Origin: Microbotryum silenes-acaulis
Taxonomy: Eukaryota > Basidiomycota > Microbotryomycetes > Microbotryales > Microbotryaceae
Assembly: GCA_003665825.1 (NCBI GenBank)
Contig: QPFY01000012.1
Coordinates: 310,001 to 374,000, forward strand
Reading direction: 5' to 3'
Length of the DNA stretch: 64,000 nucleotides
The notes beneath the pieces are model-generated. The model ran no database searches and was not told the origin of the DNA. It saw only the letters and a list, made by a program, of their open reading frames with translations. The position numbers and the translations under genes are program-made. Every line of letters begins with the position of its first letter. Position 1 is the stretch's first letter. Positions 1 through 10,797 of this stretch are shown in pieces.

Positions 1-316
1 AACCTAGGTCGGTGAAAAAGTCGACGAGGTAGGTCTGTAAGGTCGTCAAGTTCGTAGATCCGACGGCTCGCGGAACGAGGAGCTTGCTCAACGCCGAGGA
101 AGGGTTGGTGAAATCGAGAATCTCGTTCAGGTCCGTCAGGGTCGAGAAGGCGGAGAGGTGAGAGGTGGAGAGAGGCGCATAGGTGGGATTGCGTTTGAGG
201 ACGGAAAAGGGTCGTGGGCGGGGTGGGGAGGAGGATGCAGAGGCCGACAGGACCATGAGCACCAGGAGGATCGTTGTCGTCAGGAGCCAAGATCGAGTGC
301 AAGAGGGGAGTTGCAT
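1..316 (-). CDS. Glutaminyl-peptide cyclotransferase-like protein, N-terminal part (gene runs off the window)
   Basis: From an ATG at 316 the minus strand is open for 105 codons to the window edge, so only the N-terminus is present. Residues about 8-27 form a signal peptide or signal anchor (a basic start, then WLLTTTILLVLMVLSASA). Residues about 75-105 include LSKLLVPRAVGSTNLTTLQ followed by YLVDFFTDLG. This resembles the entry segment of fungal and animal glutaminyl cyclases and related M28 zinc peptidases (LL-x-PR-x-x-GS, then a helix ending in LG). Those enzymes convert N-terminal Gln to pyroglutamate in the secretory pathway. The zinc ligands would lie outside the window, so the assignment rests on this opening motif and the signal peptide. 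A related M28 aminopeptidase is the main alternative. Confidence 0.6.
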   Translation of the reverse strand, partial: MQLPSCTRSWLLTTTILLVLMVLSASASSSPPRPRPFSVLKRNPTYAPLSTSHLSAFSTLTDLNEILDFTNPSSALSKLLVPRAVGSTNLTTLQTYLVDFFTDLG

Positions 317-726
317 TGAGGCTAGGTGCGATGCACTGAGACCAATTCTACCGTCCCTACTTCGCCGCCGTCCAACGGGAGGCATCGTGTGCGACGGATG
401 TACAATACAGGCGCGTCGGGTAGGGCACAGAGAGAGAGAGAGTGACGTGTTGCCTAAGCTCGGCGAAATGCGCGCCAAGCAGGCACACGCCTCTACACGC
501 CTGAGGGCCTGAGCAGCAAGCACGCCTGCACATGCACGCACCCACAGACACGGGCTTTGCCGCGTCTCGGCACCAGGGCAATGTGGGGGGTCGCTACTGT
601 TATTAGTACACGTGAGAGCTACGGCTAGCAAAAAAATCGAGTGAATGACATAAACAAACTCCCGAAAGAAAGAAGCACTGGATGGACTATTCAATATCAC
701 TTCTATAAGCGTCACTAACCCCCCCA
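317..726. other. Intergenic region between divergent-end genes 1 and 2
   Basis: Upstream region of the glutaminyl-cyclase-like gene and downstream region of the CAF-1 gene. It contains a short GA run near 430-442. I see no convincing gene; the small open frames here have no recognisable content. Confidence 0.5.
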
Positions 727-3700
727 TCAAGCGACACCGTACTTGGCCTGTGAGGCGGTCATCTCAGCCACAAGTCAGCCACAATCCTGAGCCAACCTAT
801 GCCGAAAAATTTCACTCACCCTGATGACCTGATCCACATCCCACACTTTCTTCCCTTTGATCGTTGCACTCTCGACTTTCTTCGGATCCAATTCCCCCCA
901 CTTGGTTTGCACCGTCAATTTAGGCACCTTGAACACCGACGACCGATTCAATTTCTCCACCACGCCTTCTAGCAACTTGATCTTGGACATCATTTCCGAT
1001 CCATGGATCAACGAGATCATACGAGCGACGTCGCCGTCGGACATGATCGTCGAGACACGACCGGCCTTCTTCTTGCCTCCTGTTTGACCGGGCGCCGACA
1101 TGTCCGTGTTGGTCGGGTCGGCGACGGCCTTGCCTTTGCTTTTGGCGGCCATCCCGTTTGTTGGAGGTGGCAAGGGTTTGGATTCCCAACGGAAGGGATC
1201 AATGCCGACATGCGCGTCTGCCAAGGAAACGTCAGACACGGTCAGACGCAGGTTCCGCGTAGCCATGAAACGTCGTCGCAACTGACCATTCAAGAACTGG
1301 ATCCTCATCGACTCGAACATCTTCTCCCTCGGCACGCCAAGTCTCGTCTCCCAACAAAGCCCCTTGACGATCGGAATCAACGTCTTGATCTCCTTCTTGT
1401 TCCTCGCCTTGCCCTTCTTCTCCCTCCTCTCCAACCTCCTCCTCGTAGCCAACAACTCGAGATCCTCCGCTCCCCCATCCACATCCATCCTCAATTCATC
1501 CTCACTCCCCGCCCCGTCCAAATACTCCACATCATCATCCCCGGCCAACCAATCGTCCGAAAGGTCGTCATCCGAGTTATCCTCTCCCGAAAGCTCGTCC
1601 CCCGATCGGAGATCCTCCGCATCCTCATCTTCTTCCTCCCAATCGGCCTCGGAATCATACTCATAATTGATCAACGCTCGATCGACTTCGAGAGGTGCAC
1701 GAGGACGGATCGTGCGACTCCATTTGGTCCACGTCCCGACGTAGCCCGGGCGAACGTCGTCGTGGAACTTCAAGAGCTTGACGGGGACTTTACGACGATC
1801 TTGAAGGATTTTTAAGAGGGGTGCGGGATCGCCACCCGTCACTGCGCATTGCGTGACTTCTTCCGCGATCGAGCGGACCGAAACAGTCGTCTTGGGCAGA
1901 GCAGAATGGTAGGTCGGGATGCGTCGCGCAGGAACTCCCTTGGTCAGGTCCGCTAAAGCCGTCTGTTTGGACAAAGTCGGCTCAGAGTCGATACGGACTT
2001 CGGGGAGTTTGCCCTTGGTAGCGAGACGGTACCTCTTGAAGCGGTTGATGGGGGCGACTTCGACACCGGCTCGAGCGTCGTTGAAGTCCTTGAAGACGAG
2101 GTTGAAATCCGACTCTTTGACGCGTTGACCCGCGCCTGTTTACTCGAACACACTCGTCAGCGCCCGTTTCGAAAGGCAAGAACACTGTCGCGCTTGCTCA
2201 CTGTTGGACGTCGCATCATTCGACGCAGCAGGCGAAGGCGTCTTCTTGACAACGAAAGCGTTCATGAATCCCGCAGACTTGAACAAACTCTGTAAGGCAT
2301 CGACCGAGCTCAGGTTCAGTATTCACCCGGACCTGGGGCTAAGTGCGGTCGACCGCCTCACCTTGCGCTTCTTCTCCTCCGTGGCCAATTTTTCGGCCTT
2401 CTTGGCATCCTTGACGGCTTTCTCCGCTGCCTTCTCCGCGGCCTGGACCATACAGCCAAAGTACAAATCAGCATCCGCCCACCCACAACCCACCCCACGT
2501 CCTGTCAGACCAACAAAAGACTCACGACCTTCTCCCTCGCAGCCTTCTTCTCCGCCTTCTCGTTCTCCTCCTCCTCCTTCTTCCTCCTCTTCTCCTCAAT
2601 CTCCCTCAATTGCTCGTCCGTCTTGACCTTTTTCTTCTTGATCGCGCTACCACTCCCACTCGCTTCCGAGTTCGCCGTCGATGAAGAAGCCACCGCTACA
2701 GTCTTGGCGACCTTCCCCTTGGGTTCCTTGACCGTACTCGTCCCGACCTCCCCATTCTTGCCTGCCGCCCCATTCCCCTCGACCAGCAAGCCCTTCCTCT
2801 CTTCCTCCCCCAACGCTTGCCAAATTCTCAAACAGGCCTTGCCCATCTCGAACCTCTGATTCCTCCTCTTCGTCAACCTCGCCTGCAACTCGGTCGGTAG
2901 TAAACTCATACTGTTGAGTTCCCAGAACCAGAGTTGTAAGCCTTGAGGAACGACGAGGGGGTTGGAGGATCCAATGGTGTCGGACGAAATCTTTTCTTGG
3001 TCCATCTTGTGCTCGTCCTTTTGCCCACCGCCACTAACAAGGAGACTGCCGACGTCCAAGCCATGATTAACCCTTTCCGCCAATTCGGCAACAAGGCTCT
3101 TGATGGGTCCCAACGGAACCCTTTCAAGAACGGACTTGCTCTCCACTTCACGACCATCGTCATCGTCATCTTCGTCGTCGAGGTCGGCTTGGATCGCTAA
3201 ACCGAGGATCGCGCCGTCGAGGGCTTTGACGAGCTCGTCGCGGATGGATTTGGATAAGGCGATGAGGGTCTTGGTTCTAGGGGGTTCGAGGCGCGCAGGA
3301 GGATGAGCGACTTGATGGGGAGTTGTCTTGGTCAGGCGGGATTACTGACGATTCATTGATCATTGCCGCAAATACCGCATGATGTTGCTGCGGGTACTCG
3401 GTCAATTCAAACTCGGGGTCCGAATGGAACTTTTGCGCAAACTCGGCCGTGAACGCCGTCCAGCCTGGATGTCAAAGATGTCAAAAACACGCGTCGGATC
3501 GCGTCAGTCTCGCGTATCGAAGCGGAAAGGAATTGTGTTTGGACTGACGTTCGATCGCACTCGGGATTTTGGTCGCTTCGAATGCTTTTTGCTTGACGAC
3601 GAACTTGCCCTTGACCCAATCGACGAGTGAAGGTTCGAGAGGGGCAGGGGAGGCGGCGGGGCCGGTGGTGTCGAGTTTGGGGTTTGTCGTAGTCAACTTG

Positions 3701-4065
3701 ACCACAGAAGATGCCGACGCGAGGTGGACATTCTCTGAAGAAGCGGTCTTGGACGGAGTTGACCTCGGTGTGACGTGCTCGGCCAGCAACTTGGGTTTCT
3801 TGGTGATCGAGTCTGTAAGACCTGCCAATCGCAAGATGAGAAAGCAAGTCGACATGGACCTGTCATCTGCTGCGCCAGGATGATGCTTACCCTGTTGTTG
3901 AGGTTGGTGTGCTGGCTTTCTCTTGGACAAGCTCGAGGGTTCGTTGTTACTGGTATCTTCGAGGACTTGAACGTCCACCTCCATCTCGACGTCTTCCCCC
4001 AGAGGGGAACGTGGAGAACGTGGAGGGGGGGAAGAGGACGAGTCGTGTAGAGAGATAATGTCCAT
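727..4065 (-). CDS. RLF2: Chromatin assembly factor 1 large subunit (CAF-1 p150 / Cac1 / Rlf2 family), multi-exon
   Basis: Largest subunit of the histone chaperone that deposits H3-H4 on newly replicated DNA by binding PCNA. Reading from the N-terminus: a Ser/acidic segment (MDIISLHDSSSS from ATG 4065); a charged K/E/R helix near 2410-2640 (EEKRRKKEEEENEKAEKKAA), the hallmark KER region; then the CAF-1 A domain near 1690-1800 with KLLKFHDDVRPGYVGTW, IRPRAPLEVD and an acidic run after YEYDSEADWEEEDEDAED; and a C-terminal winged-helix-like end. Introns inferred on this strand include 3813-3890 and one that joins KRK to SLFKSAGFMNAF. The last exon is probably 727-747 after intron 748-819, ending ...VIRAKYGVA. 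If that intron is retained, the frame stops at 775 (...RLAQDCG). The start is uncertain: no ATG was found upstream in frame, though the frame stays open to about 4254. It is divergent from the RFC gene, with an MCB-like array between them. Confidence 0.88.
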
Positions 4066-4768
4066 ATCGATGTGGCGGCGTTTGTTCGACTGGATGACCG
4101 AGGACGCGAGGGTCGATGCGGCGGAAGAGGGGGAAGAGGAGGAGCACCCGTCGCGCGATGAAGGGGAGGAAGCACAGCGAGACGAGCACGAGCACGAGGA
4201 TGGGAATCCTACTAGTAATCGCTCGGTGGTGGTCGGGATCGACTTGGTAGTCAACGCTTTCGGGGTGTCTGATGGGGTGTGTAGTCGGAAAAGATAAGTG
4301 TGGGTGACTCCGTAAAGAGGACGAGGCGCTCATTAGCCCACACGACACACGCGCGACGGGGTAGGCAGTAGGCAGTCAGGCGCACCGACGAACGCGGGCC
4401 GAGCAGAGGTGTGACGCGTAAATGTCCGGGATTGGAGTTGATGACAGGGTGATACTGCTGCTGTAGTAGCAGCGATGAAGTAATTGCGTGGTGATGGGCA
4501 GAGGAGGAACACACGAAAAGAGGGGGAAGACCACAACACACCACTGCACGGCATCCCTGGTATTCCCTGGTTGAGCGCGCACACCTCGCAAATTGGGGTG
4601 TGGCCCGCGCGCACGCGTCGAGGCGCGTCCCCGTCGACGCGTCTTCCAGTCCGTGCGCCCACGCGTGCGCCCGCGGTTGCGCCAATTTGACAAGTCATCC
4701 CGGGCGCGCGCCGACTCGTTGGCCCCTGACACTCACCCTCCTCTCACCACAACCACGCTCGCTTCACC
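4066..4768. promoter_or_regulatory. Shared divergent promoter region of the CAF-1 and RFC genes
   Basis: About 700 bp between the inferred start codons of two replication-coupled genes transcribed apart. It is GC-rich towards the RFC side and carries three perfect ACGCGT hexamers (listed separately), plus several GCGCGC-type stretches. The true 5' end of the CAF-1 transcript is unknown, so part of the left side may be its leader or coding sequence. Confidence 0.6.
4613..4666. promoter_or_regulatory. Three ACGCGT (MCB-like) boxes with exact 24-bp spacing
   Basis: ACGCGT occurs at 4613-4618, 4637-4642 and 4661-4666, so each copy starts 24 bp after the last. ACGCGT is the MluI cell-cycle box bound by MBF (Mbp1/Res-Swi6) in ascomycetes, where it drives G1/S genes. 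The boxes lie 103-156 bp before the RFC ATG and between two S-phase genes, which fits that role. Binding in this organism is an inference. Confidence 0.6.
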
Positions 4769-6359
4769 ATGTCATCCGACGCGCCCGCACCCAAGAAGGA
4801 TGCGTTTGCCATGATGCGTGCCGCCTCGCTCAACAAGACCAAACCCGCCCCCACTTCTTCTTCAGTCGAAGCAGCCCCCGCCCCCGTCGCCGCAGCGTCG
4901 ACTTCTACTTCATCTACCACCACAGCACCGACTTCTCCTTCCAAACCCGCCAAAGCAAAGACCAGCACGGCTTCCATCTTCTCGGGCGGTGGTATGGGAG
5001 GTGGTCCCAAGCATGTCGTCGATCCCAAAGATCAGCCCTGGGTCGAAAAGTAGTACGTCGCTGCGTCCCACTCCTCGCTGCATCATATCATGGCAAGAGC
5101 TCATACCTTATCCTTGACCAAACAGTCGGCCCAAAAACCTGTCCGAGGTATCAGCTCAAGACCACACCGTCGCTGTACTCAAAAAGACCCTCGGTTCTTC
5201 CAACGTGCGTCGGGGAAAGAGCCTCGCTCTCGCACTCGGGTCGTGCCGCTTACTCCCCATCTACACAGCTCCCACATATGCTTTTCTACGGTCCCCCAGG
5301 CACAGGCAAGACCTCGACCATCCTCGCCCTCTGTCGACAACTCTTTGGTCCTGAACTGTTTCGTTCGCGCGTGTTGGAATTGAACGCTTCGGACGAACGA
5401 GGCATTTCCGTCGTCAGGGACAAGATTAAGGCGTTTGCAAAGACGACCGTGACGACCAACCATGATCCGTGAGTGGGAAAACTACTTTCACGAGTGTCTA
5501 GGTTGCTTCTTTTCTGACACGAATCAACTACGCGCCCTCCTTTTTAGCAATTACCCCGCGCCCCCGTTCAAAATCATCATCCTCGACGAAGCCGATTCGA
5601 TGACCCAAGATGCGCAATCGGCCCTACGCCGCATCATGGAAGCCCACTCCAAAATTACCCGTTTCTGCTTGATCTGCAACTACGTGACCCGTATCATCGA
5701 ACCGATCACGTCGAGGTGTTCAAAGTTCCGGTTCAAGCCTTTGGATACATCCTCCACCGAAATCAGGTTGAGGTCGATTTGCGTTGCGGAAGGGATCGAG
5801 TGTCCGGATGAGGCGCTGGAGGCGTTGATCAAGACGAGTGATGGCGATTTGAGGAGGGCGATCACCTATTTACAATCCGCTTCGAGGTTGCATGGGGCGA
5901 GTGGGACCGAGTTGGATAGTTTGTCCGTGCAGGAGATTGGAGGGGTCGTTCCGGACCGAGTGATGAGGGACCTGGGCAAGGCGCTGGGGGTTACTTTTGA
6001 GGATGAGGATGAGCCGATGCAAGTCGAGGACAACTATGGGACGAAGGGCCAGAGTGCGTTCGGGGTCGTGCGCAAGGCGGTGGAGAAGGTGACGAGGGAA
6101 GGGTATTCCGCTACGCAGGTGCTTTCTCAGGTAGGTTTTTTCCTTCATCCCGGACTCGGCACCGAGAAGGTAGAACTAATCCCGTGCCTTCTCTCAGCTT
6201 CACGATCTCGTGATTCTTAACCCTTTGGTCGACCCTAAAGCCAAAGCCAAGATCGCGATCGTGCTAGGAGAAACGGACAAGTGTCTGACCGATGGTGCGG
6301 ATGAGGAGTTGCAGTTGTTGAGTTGCGCGGCGAGGATCAGGAATGCGATTGTAGCATAA
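4769..6359 (+). CDS. RFC2: Replication factor C subunit, orthologue of human RFC4 / yeast Rfc2
   Basis: AAA+ subunit of the heteropentameric clamp loader that opens PCNA onto primed DNA. Five exons fit cleanly: 4769-5052, 5126-5204, 5269-5468, 5548-6130 and 6198-6359. After a Ser/Ala/Pro-rich head (about 90 residues, longer than usual), the RFC core begins at [14 protein letters not shown]. Walker A is [16 protein letters not shown] box [10 protein letters not shown], Walker [12 protein letters not shown], sensor 1 [10 protein letters not shown] and the arginine-finger SRC motif [10 protein letters not shown]. The C-terminal collar ends IRNAIVA. The word order matches human RFC4 ([35 protein letters not shown]). 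It is divergent from the CAF-1 gene, another PCNA-linked factor. Confidence 0.97.
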
Positions 6360-6526
6360 ACGGGTGTGCGTGGGTAGTTTGGATGAGGTGTAATGATATC
6401 AGAAACGGGCGCTGTAGAGAGTTTGTCTGGTGCGGGAAAAGTTTAGTGAGCTTCTGTGCTCGCGCTTCGTCACCTCCACTGCCGGGTGCCGGCGCGACGT
6501 TCTCCTTCACTCTCAAGCGATCCAAG

Positions 6527-8202
6527 ATGTTGCAACTCTACGTCTGGCCCGGGTCGACCAAACACGACTTGCCTTCCCTGGATGCTCAATGCTTTGGCAA
6601 GTAGTTAGCCATGTACTCCAGAGTCCAGCCTTCCGGATGAGGCTCATCTCGCTCCCTGCAACCCCCACTTTTTTCTGATGTGGCGATCGCTCGCTGTGCT
6701 CCCCTACAGTGGCGGCGTCTTATTTACAGTTGCTCAGACCAGGGGAATGGGAAATGATCGAGACGACTGATCCGGGGGTGTCGCCTACTCGTACGTCCAA
6801 CTACTCGCTCATCTCGTCGTCATCAATCGTCATCGTCATCGCCATCGCCATCGCCATCGCCTCGTGTACGTCGCATCAGAACTGACCCTTCCTCCCTCCC
6901 CGCGATACGACCCAGGCCAGCTCCCTCTCCTCAAAGACCACCACCAAACCTTCGTCTCGAGCTCGATTCTGCGCCACCTCTTACAAAGCTCGTCCTCGCT
7001 CGTCGATTCGACCGAGCCGGTTCAACGCAGTGAAGGCAAAGCCTTTGAAGCCTACCTCGACACCACCGTCTTACCTCTGGTGTTGCATTCCCTCTATTCG
7101 GTCCGTCGTTGCAGCAGCGCATAGAGGTTGATTGTTCATACCCACCACTGATCCATGATCGCACTCCTCGCTCACGCATCCCAGCTCCCCAAGAATTGGC
7201 ACGCCTTTTCCCGCTTGTTGGCCCCTTCGTTCTCTTACCCATTGCGCTGGATCCGACCCGCTCAATTGAGGGAACAGGCCCATGATCTGGTCGACGCGAC
7301 TCAACCTACGTGGTGGAATCTGGGAGGGCAAGCGGAGAAGGAGGAAGAGAAGGAGAGGAGAGCCAAGAAGGTTCTTTTGGCTTCAGGTACGGAAGGCGTT
7401 AGGGAACGCAAGGAGGAGGAGAGAAAAGAGGGGAAAGAGAGCATCAAGAAGAAGTTTGGAGAGAGCAAGGTGCGCAAGGTGCGCAAGGTGCACAAGGTGG
7501 ATTATCAGATAAGGCATTGACGCGGTCCGTTCGTAACAGATCATCGCCGCGGCTCAAAAAGTCTTTGGCTCGCTCGAGCACACTTTGGCGAGTAGTTCGA
7601 CGCCCTATTTCTTCTCTTCCACGACGTGAGTTTCTCTACATACTTCCCAACCTATCCCACCTGTACTAACAAAGCCTACGTCTACGACTCCCCCACCCAG
7701 GCCCTCCCCCCTCGACGCCCAACTCTGTTCCCTCCTCTCCCTGATTCTCTACCTCCCCCTCCCGACCCCGATCCTAGCGGACCTGATCAACTCGTCCTTC
7801 CCGCGCCTATGGGCCCACACGGCCCTGCTCCGACGAACCCTCTGGTCCGAACGTCCGTCACCGATCCTCGCTCCCACTTCGGCGACGACTGCACTGAGCG
7901 TACTTTCGAACCTAGGCGGTCTATTGATCCCGACCGATTTTCTTCCCTGGTCTTCTCCACGAGTGTTTCATGGCGCATCCGAGGGAGGAGGGAAGAAGAA
8001 GACGAAGAACGAGCTGGAATTTGAGAGGAAACGATGGATCTATTTAGGCGTCGTCGCGGTTGCGGTGGTCGGTTGGGGATTGGGGACGGGTAAAGTACCG
8101 TTGCCTTGGGGGTGGGGGTGGAGTGGGGAGGAGGACGACGACGAGGGGGAGTATGAGTGGGCCGTTGTGGAGGAGGAAGAGGGGGTTGGAGAGGTCGAAT
8201 GA
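6527..8202 (+). CDS. SAM37: Mitochondrial outer-membrane SAM complex subunit, Sam37/metaxin family
   Basis: Metaxin-type GST-fold protein of the machinery that inserts beta-barrel proteins into the mitochondrial outer membrane. Exons: 6527-6596, 6710-6790, 6916-7100, 7185-7469 (or a later in-phase donor), 7540-7625 and 7701-8202. The start MLQLYVWPGSTKHDLPSLD matches the metaxin opening (LYVWPG...LPS-D-C). The C-terminal GST-like part has QKVFGSLEHTL, PYFFSSTT and SPLDAQLCSLLSLILYLPLP. Near the C-terminus a hydrophobic stretch (WIYLGVVAVAVVGWGLGTG) is a likely membrane anchor, followed by an acidic tail. Intron 1 (6597-6709) reads correctly only with a GC donor (GCAAGT), giving ...DAQCF-VAASYLQLL. 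Exon 4 ends in a repeat of in-frame AAG/GTG donors. Confidence 0.85.
7467..7498 (+). repeat. Tandem 9-mer carrying four in-phase candidate 5' splice sites
   Basis: The unit AAGGTGCGC (last copy AAGGTGCAC) places GT donors at 7470, 7479, 7488 and 7497. All have the same phase relative to the acceptor ending at 7539, so use of different copies would add or remove Lys-Val-Arg triplets in the Sam37-like protein. Confidence 0.75.
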
Positions 8203-8575
8203 AGTGTGTTCGGCGATGCGGGAGGGCGGCGGTGGTGAGGTCGAATGAACCGTGTGCGGCGATGAGGAGGTGACGGTTTCCAATGGGAATGGAAGAAGTT
8301 TTGATTTTCTCGAACTTGGCTCGGTGGCCGGCTGGTTTAGAAAAAGGAGGGGATATACGCAATGCAAAGAACAAAGATGTTTTTGATGATCACTTATTCT
8401 ACCCCGGATAGGTTCAGAGAGGTAGGTAGTTCGGGCAACCGAAAATGACCGTGCTCAAATGTTCGGACTGGACCCGAGCAGACGGGAGGGCTCGACATGA
8501 CGTGTGCCCCGTCCCGCGCTCTGCTTTGCTCCCGCCTCCATTCTCGTCACTCTTTAGGACGGTGCGCTACCCAGA
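8203..8575. other. Intergenic region between the SAM37 and CD2BP2 genes
   Basis: Tail of the Sam37-like transcript and promoter of the next gene. I see no further gene. Confidence 0.5.
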
Positions 8576-10357
8576 ATGGCACTTAAACGACCCGCCGAAT
8601 CGTTGGCTAGACCCAAGTAAGTTCACAAACACCCGAACTGATCCCAGAACCCTCACGTAGCTGGATGTAACAACGCAAAGCCCCGCCAAAGCTTGCTCAA
8701 CTGATCTTACTCCCTTCCCCCCCTACCCCCTGCCCCCTGCCCCCTGCCCCCTTCATCGCAGTGCGTCCTCCTCCTCTTCGGCCGCGACGCAGCCTTCCTC
8801 TTCAACAGGAGGCAAGCGAGTCAAGTTCGACGCTGCGACTTTGAACGCTACCAACTCAGGTGGTGAGACCGCGTCCGCGACCGAAGCCGAATTGGAAGAA
8901 GATGATCTCCTCAACCCGTCTATAGCGCGCAAGAAGGTCGTCACGGACGGGTACGATTCCGATTCGAGTGCTGATGGCTCCGAGGATGGGTTTGGTGGGG
9001 TCGGAGGCGGAAGGAAAGGGAGAAAAGGTACGGGCGCGGAGAAGGAGGGGGAGGGGGGAGAGGAGGAGGATGATATGTTCGATGGTGGGCACGGCGAGGG
9101 GGAGGGCGTAGCCAAGGGAAACACCGCGGAGAAGAGTAAGAAGAAAGAGTTCCTGGAGATGGGCGATATCGAAGGACAGGAATTTGGCAAGGGGGAAGAT
9201 GAGGAGCAGGGGCAGGACGAAGCGGAGGAGGACGTAGAGGAGGAGTATGCGCTCGAAGACGATCTGGCGAATGATGATGATGCGCCGAGGAGTAGGAGGA
9301 GTAAGAAAGGGATGGGCTACCAGTTGAGGTAGGGTTCCTCGTTGATGGGCTTTTGGACACAGCGAAGGAAGCTGATCTGATCCTTATTTGTCGCCCGCCC
9401 CCCCCCCCCCCACTCAGCTCGTTCAACATGGCCGACGAACTCAACGAAGGCCGCTTCTCCGCCGACGGGACCTACGTACGCAACAACGACGACCCCCTAG
9501 CAACCCACGACAAGTGGCTCGATGGGGTGAGCAAAGCCTCCATTCGCGCTGCGCGGGAATCCAAGAAACGGATGGACGAGCATGCGCGGAAGAAGGAGGA
9601 AGAGGAAGCGAGAGGGGCCGAGGCGATGGCTCAACAGAGGGATGACTGTTTGATTGGCTTGCTGGGCTTGGTCAGACCTGGGGAGAGTATTACGATGGCG
9701 CTGAATCGATTGGGCAAGAGGAGGAGAAAGGTCGCGAAGAAGGTGGTGAGACCTAAGGTCAGGGATGGGGATGAGGCGATGGATCTGGACGAACAAACTA
9801 TGACGTCGTCGGAAGTGTCGAAGGGGAAACAAAGGGAGGAAGCAGCAGCAGAGGACGTTGATCCGGCAGTGAAGATGATTGATCGCATCACCTACCTCGC
9901 TTCGACCTTACTCGCCCAAGGCGAATTGGAGATCTACGATACCTCGTACGAAGCCATTATTCAAACGCTCAAGGAGGAAGGCGCGGTCAGGAGGGATTGG
10001 GTCCCCCCCGTGGATCCTGATATCGCAAAGGAGGAAGAGGAAGAACGATTGGCGTCATTGGCTCAACCGAGAAGAGGGTTGATTGCGAGACCCAACGTCG
10101 TTACGGCAAGACCATCTTCTTCGACACCACAAGCGGTTGCGACGGCGGTGAATCCGAATGGGAGGAAATTTTTCTACAAATGGAAGGTCCCTCAGGCGGG
10201 TCAAGTGCCGAATCAGGAGTATGGACCTTTCGGAACGGAGGAGATTGAGACGTGGATTCAGGGAGGATTTTTGGGACCCCAGGGAGCGAACATTGTGGTG
10301 AGGGTCGAGGGACAGGGCGGGCAGGCCTGGACGAGTTGGCAGGAGGCCAAAGTGTAG
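8576..10357 (+). CDS. LIN1: CD2BP2 / Lin1-type GYF-domain protein of the U5 snRNP
   Basis: Spliceosomal U5 snRNP-associated protein. Three exons: 8576-8616, 8762-9328 and 9418-10357. The N-terminal part (MALKRPAESLARP, then GGKRVKFDAATLN) is followed by acidic low-complexity sequence. The conserved block SFNMADELNEGRFSADGTY and DDPLATHDKWLDGVSK matches the CD2BP2 family (FN-x-x-E-x-x-EG-F). The C-terminal GYF domain spans about the last 65 residues, with FFYKWKVPQAG, EYGPFGTEEIETWIQGGF and a WTSWQEAKV end. GYF domains bind proline-rich ligands such as SmB-type tails. Both introns have extreme C-rich tracts before the acceptor. The next gene downstream, SLT11, is also a splicing factor. Confidence 0.93.
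8717..8751. repeat. C-rich repeat (CCCCCTG units) before the acceptor of LIN1 intron 1
   Basis: Runs of four to seven C separated by TA or TG end about 10 nt before the AG at 8760-8761. This acts as the polypyrimidine tract of the intron. The complementary strand has G-quadruplex-type spacing. Confidence 0.7.
9398..9411 (+). repeat. C14 homopolymer before the acceptor of LIN1 intron 2
   Basis: Fourteen consecutive C directly precede ACTCAG, so an uninterrupted C tract stands in for the usual U-rich polypyrimidine tract. Confidence 0.8.
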
Positions 10358-10797
10358 AGAACTGGAGAGAGGTGGTGTGGGGAGTTTGTGGAATTGAACG
10401 AATTTTGCTGAGGCTCGAGCGGGGGTGTGGCGTCCAAGATCATCATGAGCAGATTCGAGAGAGATGCTGCAGTGGACCTCATAGGAGTATCGCGGCGCAC
10501 ACGATAAAGCCACGGGCGACTTTCTCCCATGTGAAACGCCGAAGAATGAATGAGCGAGAACTGTGATTGCACTTGCGTGCGACACGCACGTCACCTCACG
10601 TCACGACGTCCGAAGCTGAGGGCGCTGACCAATGCAGTCGCGCACTGCTGTTGGCCTCCGTCCCCTCACCGGCCTCACCCACCACGCCCAAAAGCGGACT
10701 CTAGCCCAATCGAACGACCGGACCTCATCCCTTTGACTGCACATCAACACCCACTCTACACTCAGCACCAGCCTCGTTCCGTAGCCCGACGACCAAC
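10358..10797. other. Intergenic region between LIN1 and SLT11
   Basis: 3' end of LIN1 and promoter of SLT11. It contains CACGT/ACGTCACG-type motifs near 10578-10605. No gene is recognised. Confidence 0.5.

Noticed and set aside
1003..1815. 270-codon plus-strand frame opposite CAF-1
   Set aside because: Antisense shadow; the opposite strand encodes the recognisable CAF-1 A domain.
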